Source: an uncultured Clostridia bacterium (GTDB lineage Bacteria; Bacillota; Clostridia; Lachnospirales; Lachnospiraceae). Taken from it: a stretch of 11,412 nucleotides of DNA. Both the position numbers and the translations under genes were made by a program. The notes beneath the pieces are model-generated. The model made no database searches. It was given only the letters and a program-made list of their open reading frames with translations, and was not told the DNA's origin. Location: the NCBI GenBank assembly GCA_937896665.1, contig CALBNS010000002.1, positions 1-11,412 of the forward strand. Reading direction: 5' to 3'. The first letter of the stretch is position 1; each line of letters opens with the position of its first letter. Below are positions 1-4,802 of this stretch, piece by piece.

Positions 1-210
1 TCATTGGCTGATGTACGAGCTGATATTGAAGCGACGATTGATGAAGCTATGAATAGTACAGACCCAGAGGTGCAGGCAAATTTCAAAAGGTATTTTTGCA
101 ATAAACGACCTACACCCGAAGAATATATTTATAAAATTACAAAAAAAGACAAATGTTTAGTAAGGTTATTTGCTACCTGCGGAGCAGATCAGCACAAAGT
201 TCAGCCTTGA
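1..210 (+). pseudogene. Spo0A C-terminal-like domain fragment, open at the left edge
   Basis: The frame is open to the window edge and reads ADVRADIEATIDEAM followed by RPTPEEYIYKITKK. The spacing of an amphipathic helix, an F residue, a K/R-P-T turn and a last helix resembles the end of the Spo0A DNA-binding domain, where IRHAIEVAW is followed by KPTNSEFIAMVADKL. Short proteins with this domain occur in clostridial mobile elements. From about residue 50 (near position 155) the sequence stops looking like that family, and it overlaps the end of the minus-strand ABC fragment, so the last 15 to 20 codons are probably out-of-context read-through past a junction. A TTG at position 4 lies in frame but has no clear ribosome site, so the true start is most likely outside the window. 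The family call is by eye and tentative. Confidence 0.4.
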
Positions 211-490
211 TTTCATCCCCTTTGAAGTTCTCTTTTGCGGTTAATTTTTCGTACATAGTAGAAAACTCAAAGTCAACGCCAATTTGCTCATAGAAACTAT
301 TTGTATGCCTACGGCACTCAACCCCATTTACCATAGCTGTACCTTGATATGTTGGCAGCATACCTATCAGGATTTTTTGCAAGGTACTTTTCCCGGCACC
401 CGATGGGCCTAAAAACCCAAAGATTTCTCCCTTTGAAACTGTAAAACTCATTTCTTTTATAAATAAAAAATTGTCAGGCTGGCGATATTG
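173..490 (-). pseudogene. ABC transporter ATP-binding subunit, N-terminal fragment
   Basis: This is a minus-strand remnant of an ABC-2-type drug or peptide exporter ATPase. Read from about position 490 downward it gives FQYRQPDNFLFIKE, then MSFTVSKGEIFGFLGPSG with the Walker A motif GPSGAGKST, then the Q-loop region (IGVDFEF) and YEKLTAKENF. An ATG at 449-451 lies in frame, but recognisable family sequence continues upstream of it, so it is not the native start. After KENF the frame continues for about 16 unrelated residues and stops at 173. The signature LSGGQ, Walker B and H-loop are absent. About 90 of roughly 230 to 300 expected residues remain, so it cannot be a working ATPase. Its 5' end abuts the transposase fragment on the opposite strand. 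Confidence 0.8.
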
Positions 491-762
491 AAATGGTAGA
501 ATTCGGAAATGCCAAGGATGACAGTAGATTACCGATTTTTAACTATGCGATTGCTTATGCTACAAACAACAAAGAACCGCTGTTTTACGAACAGTATCCG
601 GGAAGTGTTAATGATGTGTCTCAGCTTCAGTTCGCACTTAATAAAGCTAAAAGCTATGGATATAAGAAAGTTGGTTTCATACTGGATAGAGGATATTTCA
701 GCAAGGCAAATATCGAATACATGGATCAGTGCGGTTATAGTTTTGTGATTATGGTAAAAGGC
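466..762 (+). pseudogene. IS1634/IS4-like transposase fragment (DDE core)
   Basis: The frame reads NCQAGDIEMVEFGNAKDD, PLFYEQYPGSVNDVSQ, VGFILDRGYFSKANIEYMD and FVIMVKG. The first D-containing block and the ILDRGYFS block match the DDE catalytic region of IS1634/IS4-type transposases, where the second catalytic Asp sits in the (V/L)xDRGY motif. An upstream in-frame stop (460-462) means the N-terminal part is gone. After MVKG the sequence changes abruptly to an unrelated coiled coil, so the C-terminal part with the catalytic Glu is also missing. An ATG at 493 is in frame but internal to the family alignment. No terminal inverted repeats could be seen, so this is a two-sided internal fragment of an insertion sequence. 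Confidence 0.75.
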
Positions 763-957
763 ATTGAGAAGGCAGAGTTGGAAGTGGCGAAGGCTAGAAG
801 GAACTATGAAGAAGCAACTGCGGAGTTGAAGAAACTTTTAGATAAAAGGGAAGCGGTTCGGAGCTAAGAACTCATGAAGCTTATTGCTGACAGCCCACTT
901 TCATACAACGAGGTGGTCAATCTCATTAAAAATGCAGGTCGTCGAACCGAAGAATAA
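763..957 (+). pseudogene. Small coiled-coil protein tail (DUF4315-like), with in-frame nonsense codon
   Basis: Continuing in the frame of the transposase fragment, the sequence becomes charged and helical: KAELEVAKARRNYEEATAEL, then KKLLDKREAVRS. A TAA at 865-867 follows, and the same frame continues with ELMKLIADSPLSYNEVVNLI and ends at a TAA at 955-957. A coiled coil followed by a short helical tail resembles small accessory proteins (such as DUF4315) of clostridial conjugative elements; that assignment is tentative. The sense on both sides of the TAA argues for a point nonsense mutation, probably from a lysine codon. The N-terminus is missing and replaced by transposase sequence. A strong intrinsic terminator follows 25 bases later. 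Confidence 0.5.
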
Positions 958-982
958 TCTTTGTGCAAAATGACGAAGAAAA

Positions 983-1020
983 GAGCCTTTTCTCATAGGA
1001 GGAGAGGCTCAAAATTTTTT
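983..1020 (+). terminator. Intrinsic terminator
   Basis: Arms 983-994 (gagccttttctc) and 999-1010 (gaggagaggctc) pair over 12 bases with two G-U wobbles around an ATAG loop. The stem is followed by AAAA and six T. It closes the fragment region and isolates the following operon from upstream transcription. Confidence 0.85.
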
Positions 1021-1034
1021 AGGTTCAAAAATCA

Positions 1035-1079
1035 CTGGAAGTTAACAACAGAGATTTAGGCGGAAAAAATCTGGAAGTT
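1035..1079 (+). repeat. Short direct repeat CTGGAAGTT
   Basis: CTGGAAGTT occurs at 1035-1043 and again at 1071-1079, each preceded by an A-rich stretch with ATC and followed by (A/C)ACA. It lies just upstream of the promoter of the repressor/kinase operon and may be a remnant of a mobile-element end or an upstream binding site. The function is unknown. Confidence 0.4.
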
Positions 1080-1102
1080 CACATTAAATGAAGTCCAGAA
1101 AC

Positions 1103-1131
1103 TTGATAATATTTCGGTGTGCCGATATAAT
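1103..1131 (+). promoter_or_regulatory. Sigma-A promoter of the repressor/HipA-like operon
   Basis: The -35 is TTGATA (1103-1108), followed by a 17-base spacer and a perfect -10 TATAAT (1126-1131). An AGGAGG ribosome site begins at 1138, so the 5' leader is very short. It is the cleanest promoter in the window. Confidence 0.88.
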
Positions 1132-1138
1132 GATATCA
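1109..1138 (+). promoter_or_regulatory. Candidate autoregulatory operator
   Basis: The promoter spacer holds an imperfect palindrome: ATATTTCGG, TG, TG, CCGATAT, with TCGG/CCGA arms around TGTG. It runs into the -10 box. A perfect 8-base palindrome TGATATCA follows at 1131-1138, overlapping the expected start of transcription. XRE-type antitoxins such as HipB typically repress their own operons from such sites. Binding is inferred. Confidence 0.5.
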
Positions 1139-1151
1139 GGAGGTGGGCATT

Positions 1152-1556
1152 ATGATTATTGAAAGTTTATTACAAAAACGAGAAATGACAAAATATCGTC
1201 TTGCTGTGCAGGCCGGTATTCCTCATGCGACACTAAATGATATATGTAGTGGAAAAACGAAATTGGAAAAATGTTCTGCCGAAACAGTATACAAAATAGC
1301 AATTGTGCTTGGAGTATCAATGGAGAGTTTAACAAAAGATGGGATTCGAAGTACGGAACGTGAGCAGGCATATGAATATGGATTACCGGAATATTTACAA
1401 CATGATTTAGAGGCTTATAAAGAGGGATTGAAAACAAAATCTAATTTGTTAGACTGTCTGTGGGGAGAATTATATGGAAGCATTAATGTTGCAGAAATAA
1501 ATGAGGGTGCTATTACATCAGAACACGCAGACTATCTCAGAAAAAAATATCTGTAG
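1152..1556 (+). CDS. XRE-family transcriptional repressor (HipB-like partner)
   Basis: The product is 134 residues. Residues 1-62 form a five-helix XRE/HTH domain: the stretch TKYRLAVQAGIPHATLNDIC carries the helix-turn-helix, and it is followed by SGKTKL and the closing helix YKIAIVLGVSMESL. Residues 75-134 form a second, acidic helical region (LPEYLQHDLEAYKEGL to the end) that probably mediates dimerisation or contact with the kinase. The ATG at 1152 is chosen because AGGAGG (1138-1143) sits 8 bases upstream; an in-frame GTG at 1143 lies inside that ribosome site. The stop is 12 bases before the HipA-like start, with that gene's ribosome site overlapping the stop, so translation is probably coupled. 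By analogy with HipB it would repress its own promoter and bind the kinase; this is inference. Confidence 0.85.
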   Translation: MIIESLLQKREMTKYRLAVQAGIPHATLNDICSGKTKLEKCSAETVYKIAIVLGVSMESLTKDGIRSTEREQAYEYGLPEYLQHDLEAYKEGLKTKSNLLDCLWGELYGSINVAEINEGAITSEHADYLRKKYL

Positions 1557-1568
1557 GGAGATGATGAT

Positions 1569-2489
1569 ATGAACCAAGAGATTGATTTTTCAAATTGTAG
1601 GACAATATTAGGTAGGGTATACAATGGAGCAAACGGGAAAAAGATATCCGTAGAATATAATAATCAACGGTATATGATAAAGTTTCCACCATCTGGAAGT
1701 CACAAACCGACAGCGTTGTCTTATACAAATAGTTGCATTAGCGAACATTTAGCAAGTAGTATTTTTAATATCATCGGTGTGAAAGCACAGGAAACTATGC
1801 TGGGAACATTTCAAGTAAGTAATAAGAAAAAATTGGTATGTGCTTGCAGAGATTTTACTGAAAATGGAAAAAGGCTATTCGATTTCTGTTCTATAAAAAA
1901 TACTATTTTAGAATCCGATTATGGTGGGAGTGGAACAGAACTAGAGGATATTCTTGATACGATTGAAAAACAACAGTATGTGTCTCCAGATGTTTTAACA
2001 GAACATTTTGGGAATGTGTTTGTGGTAGATGCCCTGTTAGGAAATTTTGACAGACACAATGGAAACTGGGGTTTTTTATACGATGACGAAAAAGGAGAGA
2101 CAAGTCTTGCTCCGATTTATGCTTGTGGAAGCTGTTTGTTACCACAAGCAGATGAGAAGGTAATGAAAGAAGTGCTAAATAGTAAAGAAGCACTACATGC
2201 AAGGATTTATCAGTTTCCAACCTCTGCGATTAAGCAGAATGGGAAAAAGATAAACTATTATGATTTTTTGATGACAGCAGAAAATAAAGACTGCAATGAG
2301 GCGGTAAAACGAATTGTCCCAAAGATTGATTTAGAACAGATTGGAACATTTATAGAAAACGTACCATATATTTCGGATTTACAAAAGGAGTTTTATAAGA
2401 AATATGTGTCAGAACGGTTGGAACGGATTTTGCTGCCGGCATATGAATTCATCATGCAAGAGGAAGGAATTCCGATCATGAATACATGA
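1569..2489 (+). CDS. HipA-like serine/threonine kinase, probable pseudokinase
   Basis: The product is 306 residues and matches the HipA C-terminal kinase fold. It lacks the separate N-terminal subdomain of E. coli HipA, as in the compact Firmicute/CtkA-type forms. Visible landmarks are the ATP-lysine strand YMIKFPP (K38), the helix ISEHLASSIFNIIGV, and the catalytic loop VVDALLGNFDRHNGNWG with D161 and N166. The metal-binding motif reads LAPIYACGSCLLPQ. Homologues I know carry Asp in YDCGS, the position equivalent to D332 of E. coli HipA; here it is Ala185 (GCT, one base from GAT). The C-terminal helical half (KINYYDFLM, KRIVPKIDLEQI, YISDLQKEFYKKY) is complete. The start is supported by GGGAG at 1556-1560. 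The frame is intact, but kinase activity is doubtful. Confidence 0.87.
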   Translation: MNQEIDFSNCRTILGRVYNGANGKKISVEYNNQRYMIKFPPSGSHKPTALSYTNSCISEHLASSIFNIIGVKAQETMLGTFQVSNKKKLVCACRDFTENGKRLFDFCSIKNTILESDYGGSGTELEDILDTIEKQQYVSPDVLTEHFGNVFVVDALLGNFDRHNGNWGFLYDDEKGETSLAPIYACGSCLLPQADEKVMKEVLNSKEALHARIYQFPTSAIKQNGKKINYYDFLMTAENKDCNEAVKRIVPKIDLEQIGTFIENVPYISDLQKEFYKKYVSERLERILLPAYEFIMQEEGIPIMNT

Positions 2490-2503
2490 ATAATATTTTG
2501 GAG

Positions 2504-2533
2504 GAACACTGTGATTTGCGCAGTGTTCTTTTT
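2504..2533 (+). terminator. Intrinsic terminator of the repressor/HipA-like operon
   Basis: The arms GAACACTG (2504-2511) and CAGTGTTC (2521-2528) are perfectly complementary and can extend by two pairs (a T-G and a G-C). The 3' arm is followed by five T. It lies 15 bases after the kinase stop. Confidence 0.88.
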
Positions 2534-2552
2534 ATGTAAAGGAAGTGATTTC

Positions 2553-2606
2553 ATGTACAATAATAAAGAACTGAAACGAGAAGCATACAGAATGGGAGGG
2601 CTATGA
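2553..2606 (+). CDS. 17-codon ORF, translationally linked to the next gene
   Basis: MYNNKELKREAYRMGGL is preceded by AGGAAGTG at a good distance from the ATG at 2553. Its TGA (2604-2606) overlaps the ATGATG of the following reading frame, and its last codons (GGGAGGG) are the next gene's ribosome site. It may be a genuine leader peptide or the surviving end of a mobile-element gene. I do not recognise it. Confidence 0.4.
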   Translation: MYNNKELKREAYRMGGL

Positions 2607-2815
2607 TGACACATTATTTATATCCGCAGAATCTAAAAGCGACTGCGAATCTGTGGCTGTGGGGGCTTCGGGATTTTACACTACCGTGTATCCTTGCACT
2701 GTTATCGGCAGTATTAAATGATGCTACAGATAAAAATCAAGACACTTTAACAATATTAATTATAAGAGACATATTTGAAAAGGAAGTTGTATTATGCAGC
2801 TTCCTTTTAGCGTAA
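2603..2815 (+). pseudogene. Conjugative-element membrane protein, truncated
   Basis: The first about 35 residues (MTHYLYPQNLKATANLWLWG, then LRDFTLPCILALLSAVL) resemble a small two-helix membrane protein found in conjugation modules of clostridial integrative elements, about 90 residues long when complete. After AVLND, near position 2715, the hydrophobic pattern breaks. The remaining codons run through A/T-rich sequence and into a hairpin at 2778-2808, so the natural C-terminal half is probably replaced. The ribosome site GGGAGGG at 2594-2600 suits the second of two adjacent ATGs (2606) better than the first (2603). It is placed next to the IS21 fragment, consistent with debris of a conjugative element. 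The family call is by resemblance only. Confidence 0.5.
2778..2808. terminator. Near-symmetric hairpin, possible bidirectional terminator
   Basis: Arms 2778-2789 (aaaaggaagttg) and 2797-2808 (cagcttcctttt) pair over 12 bases with one wobble around a 7-base loop. The A/T runs at the ends of the arms give a short T tract in either orientation. It lies at the join between the rightward membrane-protein fragment and the leftward IstA fragment. Confidence 0.6.
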
Positions 2816-3081
2816 AAGGGCTCCTGAAACTCCAGTGTTTCCAAACCAGTTCTTTCCTTAATCCAGTCATAAACCTGGGCTGCCGACATATCCGGATATT
2901 TTTGAAGACAATCCAGTACAAAATCTTTGTATCGGTCAGCCTTCTTAGTTCGATTATCAGCTGCAATCTTTGCAGCTGAGTAGTCATCAGGCGTCATGTT
3001 CCAGTACTTGAGAACAGTCTTGTTATCAATACCGAGTGGCCCGCAGAGTTTGTCTGCACCATTCTGTACTATGACGGCCAT
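2811..3081 (-). pseudogene. IS21-family IstA-like transposase, N-terminal fragment
   Basis: The minus-strand frame reads LGIDNKTVLKYWNMTPDDY, RTKKADRYKDFVLDCLQKYP, DMSAAQVYDWIKERTGL, ETLEFQE. This matches the DNA-binding N-terminal region of IstA-type transposases, a helix-turn-helix followed by a linker with the (A)DRYK and QVYDWLKE motifs, ahead of the DDE core. The core domain is absent: the frame leaves the family at FQE (about 2820) and runs into the hairpin. The ATG at 3081 has no clear ribosome site, and the first 13 residues do not look native, so the 5' end may also be damaged. No istB or terminal repeat is visible, so this is a dead remnant. Confidence 0.75.
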
Positions 3082-3111
3082 ATGTTGGCAAGTGAGTTAT
3101 TATTGAAAGTT

Positions 3112-3477
3112 TTATTTAGTTTTCCATATTTTCTTAATTGCCTGAAAAGTATCTTCGCTTATGACATGCTCTACGCGACAGGCATCTTCTTCGGCGGTAG
3201 AAGCAGGAACACCAATTTTAATTAGGGTATCTGTGATTACCTGATGACGTTCGTAGATTCCTTTTGCAACCTTCATTCCTGTGTCAGTAAGATAGATATA
3301 GCCTTCTGGAGTAACTGTGATATATTCAAGTTCTTTTAAATTTTTCATTGCAATGCTGATGCTTGGTTTTTTAAAACCCAGTTCGTTGGCAATATCTACG
3401 GATCGAACAACAGGTTTTTTCTTGCTAAGCATTAAGATGACTTCAAGATAATTTTCTTGAGACTCCGTTCGTTCCAT
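3112..3477 (-). CDS. DtxR/MntR-family metal-dependent repressor
   Basis: The product is 121 residues. Residues 5-65 form a winged helix (YLEVILMLSKK, SVDIANELGFKKPSISIAMK, NLKELEYITVTPEGYIYLTD). Residues 68-118 form the dimerisation and metal-binding domain. H78, C100, E103 and H104 (ACRVEHVIS) align with H79, C102, E105 and H106 of DtxR, while the position of DtxR H98 is Glu96. The Cys suggests an iron-type rather than manganese-type site. There is no SH3-like third domain, as in short clostridial members. The start is supported by AAGGAG upstream of the ATG on the minus strand. It is divergent from the feoB remnant, so it most likely controls ferrous iron uptake and itself. The gene looks intact. 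Confidence 0.9.
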   Translation of the reverse strand: MERTESQENYLEVILMLSKKKPVVRSVDIANELGFKKPSISIAMKNLKELEYITVTPEGYIYLTDTGMKVAKGIYERHQVITDTLIKIGVPASTAEEDACRVEHVISEDTFQAIKKIWKTK

Positions 3478-3535
3478 GGTTTTGATTCTCCTTCCTATAA
3501 AATTCTATATAAACAAATAGGTTAGCTTTGAATAA

Positions 3536-3550
3536 TTATAGTCAGTATAA
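3536..3550. promoter_or_regulatory. Candidate DtxR operator at the dtxR promoter
   Basis: TTATA-GTCAG-TATAA is a perfect 5+5 inverted repeat overlapping the -10 box of the dtxR promoter. It is followed by CACAAACT, so that TAACACAAA spans 3548-3556. This suggests autoregulation. Confidence 0.5.
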
Positions 3551-3572
3551 CACAAACTGATATTTATGTAAA
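3544..3572 (-). promoter_or_regulatory. dtxR promoter
   Basis: On the minus strand TTTACA (3567-3572) is followed by a 17-base spacer and TATACT (3544-3549), with TG one base before the -10, making an extended -10. Transcription would start about 60 bases before the dtxR ATG. Confidence 0.7.
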
Positions 3573-3633
3573 TGTTGAAAAGGTAGAGAAAATAAAGCTT
3601 CTGAGAAGTTACAAAGAATATTGAAAAAATTTA

Positions 3634-3662
3634 TTGACAAAGTCAGATAGATAGTGTAGTCT
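3634..3662 (+). promoter_or_regulatory. Rightward promoter facing the former feo operon
   Basis: A perfect -35 TTGACA (3634-3639) has a 17-base spacer and a weak -10 TAGTCT (3657-3662). A palindrome covers the expected start at 3670-3685. No intact gene follows directly; the gene it once served (feoA or feoB) appears displaced by the IS110 remnant. Confidence 0.55.
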
Positions 3663-3669
3663 AAAAGCG

Positions 3670-3685
3670 GTTATATAAGACTAAC
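3670..3685. promoter_or_regulatory. Candidate DtxR-family operator 2
   Basis: GTTATATAAGACTAAC matches the feoB-proximal site at 12 of 16 positions and has GTTA/TAAC ends. It is immediately followed by ACAAATTAG and sits just downstream of a promoter -10, where bound repressor would block initiation. Confidence 0.5.
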
Positions 3686-3732
3686 ACAAATTAGGTGAAA
3701 GTAATACAAATAAGGTGATTCAAATTAGTGGA
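3684..3732 (+). repeat. Degenerate tandem repeats ACAAAT(T/A)AGGTGA
   Basis: ACAAATTAGGTGA (3686-3698), ACAAATAAGGTGA (3706-3718) and TCAAATTAGTGGA (3720-3732) follow one another directly after operator 2. The TTAGGTGA core resembles one half of the classical DtxR box (TTAGGTTAG). They could be extra repressor half-sites or simply a tandem duplication. Confidence 0.45.
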
Positions 3733-3838
3733 GATGAAAGTTTGAAACGGAGAAGTAGCGGGGTGTGCAGAACAAAAGGGTGCAGAATTATAAGCCATCT
3801 TACGGTGGCTGAAAATTGAATATAAACGCAACACCTAA
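3733..3838. other. Non-coding stretch with a small hairpin, probable IS right-end remnant
   Basis: No credible gene is seen. The sequence contains AGCCATC (3793-3799) and GGTGGCT (3804-3810), which pair with one wobble around TTAC, and a short direct repeat GTGCAGAA (3758 region and 3778 region). It lies just beyond the minus-strand transposase C-terminal fragment and may be the right end of that element. Confidence 0.35.
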
Positions 3839-4163
3839 TCAGGAAGCTGCTAAAGGCTCATCTTTGATGAGATATCCTCGCTGTCTAACAAGATTAAGTG
3901 CCCACAAAGTGGCTAATGTTTTTTTGCTCACAAGACGAACACTGGAATCCAGTACTTGCCAGTAGATTCCATACAAACATCTTTGCAGTTGTATTAAGCA
4001 GGCCGATCACACAGCGCATTCAATTCTTTTGTAAAAGAAGAAAAGCGAGCTTGCTTATACTCTGTGCGGTTGTTGGAATCTATAATACCGATACAGGCAT
4101 AGCTCCATGTTTTATGGGCATCAAGTCCACAGCAATTAATTTTAAGATTTTGAAAGACAAGTA
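3839..4163 (-). pseudogene. IS110-family transposase remnant
   Basis: On the minus strand from about 4163, LKINCCGLDAHKTWSYACIG, SNNRTEYKQARFSSFTKEL, then YNCKDVCMESTGKYWIPVF are typical of the RuvC-like DEDD N-terminal domain of IS110 transposases: GLD(V)HK carries the first Asp and MESTG the Glu. No start codon is usable in this frame although AGGAGG lies just upstream. A TAA replaces a codon between RPA and YNCKD. After WIPVF the frame is lost. A second frame continues with TLATLWALNLVRQRGYLIKD, EPLAAS and a stop at 3839-3841, probably the C-terminus of the same or another transposase. The middle and the Tnp20 serine domain are deleted. It interrupts the dtxR-feo intergenic region. Confidence 0.72.
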
Positions 4164-4372
4164 ACTACCTCCTGTTTTTATAGTTATAAAACTGACAGTG
4201 ACTGGTCATCCGGCGAGATCGAGTCGACTTCGGAAGAGTAGTATCTCGCAAGGGAAGTGGTATGGTGGTTTCAATTAAGGGCGGAAGATATAATATTGAC
4301 AGTCAGTTATCAGATGCCATACAAGTTTAGAGTTAAATTGGATTTGGAAAATAGGTGGCAGTAGTCACTTTA
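4164..4372 (-). ncRNA. IS110 left-end non-coding region, candidate bridge-RNA remnant
   Basis: About 200 non-coding bases precede the IS110 transposase on its own strand, the position where IS110-group elements encode their bridge RNA. The region holds a 7-base perfect stem GCGAGAT (4213-4219) with ATCTCGC (4243-4249) enclosing a 23-base structured loop. A pair of related segments flanks it (4185-4203 and 4289-4307; both contain TGACAGT after a TATAA-like run). No protein frame of note occurs here. The RNA assignment rests on position and foldability, not on sequence homology, and the adjacent transposase is dead. Confidence 0.42.
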
Positions 4373-4386
4373 TTTTTTAAACATAG

Positions 4387-4402
4387 GTTAGTGAATACTA
4401 AC
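4387..4402. promoter_or_regulatory. Candidate DtxR-family operator 3 before feoB
   Basis: GTTAGT-GAAT-ACTAAC is a perfect 6+6 inverted repeat, preceded by ATAG so that ATAGGTTAG matches half of the DtxR consensus. ACAAATAAG follows. It ends 35 bases before the feoB ATG. The same ATAGGTTAG also occurs at 3519-3527 in the dtxR leader. Confidence 0.65.
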
Positions 4403-4437
4403 ACAAATAAGAAAACAATAACTAGAGGAGACGAAGT

Positions 4438-4761
4438 ATGAGAATTGCAATGACAGGTAATCCAAACTCAGGGAAAACGACGATGTTCAATGCCTTGACA
4501 GGTCGAAGCGAACGAGTTGGAAACTGGGCAGGTGTAACAGTTGACAAAAAAGAGCACCCAGTAAAAAAGAACTTTTATGATGGAGAACAGGAATTAATCG
4601 CGGTAGATTTACCGGGGGCGTATTCCATGTCACCATTTACATCGGAAGAAAGTATAACAAGTGCTTATGTAAAGAATGAACATCCAGATGTAATTATAAA
4701 TATCGTGGATATCATAAGTGATGAATTATATGAGGCTATGCAAGTAAAATTAGGAGAATAA
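4438..4761 (+). pseudogene. feoB: FeoB ferrous iron transporter, truncated to part of the G domain
   Basis: Residues 1-91 are the start of the FeoB cytosolic GTPase domain: G1 GNPNSGKTT (7-15), switch I VGNWAGVTVDKKE with the G2 Thr34, G3 DLPGAYSMSP (57-66), and the strand VIINIVD (85-91). In intact FeoB the sequence continues with A-T-N-L and the G4 NKxD motif; here it switches to IISDELYEAMQVKLGE and stops. G4, G5, the helical GDI domain and the whole membrane permease (about 600 residues) are missing, so no iron transport is possible. The start has a good AGAGGAG site. The 16-residue tail is probably the end of another gene brought in by a deletion. It is likely repressed by the adjacent DtxR-type regulator. 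Confidence 0.88.
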
Positions 4762-4802
4762 CAGTAAAAGTATTGTTTTGAATAAAGCTGGAGGAAGAAA
4801 AA

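Noticed and set aside
1156..1437. Minus-strand open frame of 93 codons opposite the XRE gene
   Set aside because: It is antisense to a clear gene, has no ribosome site and a low-complexity His/Ile/Leu-rich product; a shadow frame.
1903..2220. Minus-strand open frame of 105 codons opposite the HipA-like gene
   Set aside because: It is antisense to the conserved kinase core; composition is typical of a shadow and no family is recognisable.
3898..4164. Plus-strand open frame of 88 codons between dtxR and feoB
   Set aside because: The opposite strand encodes recognisable IS110 transposase motifs (GLDAHK, MESTGKYWIPVF), so the plus-strand frame is its shadow.
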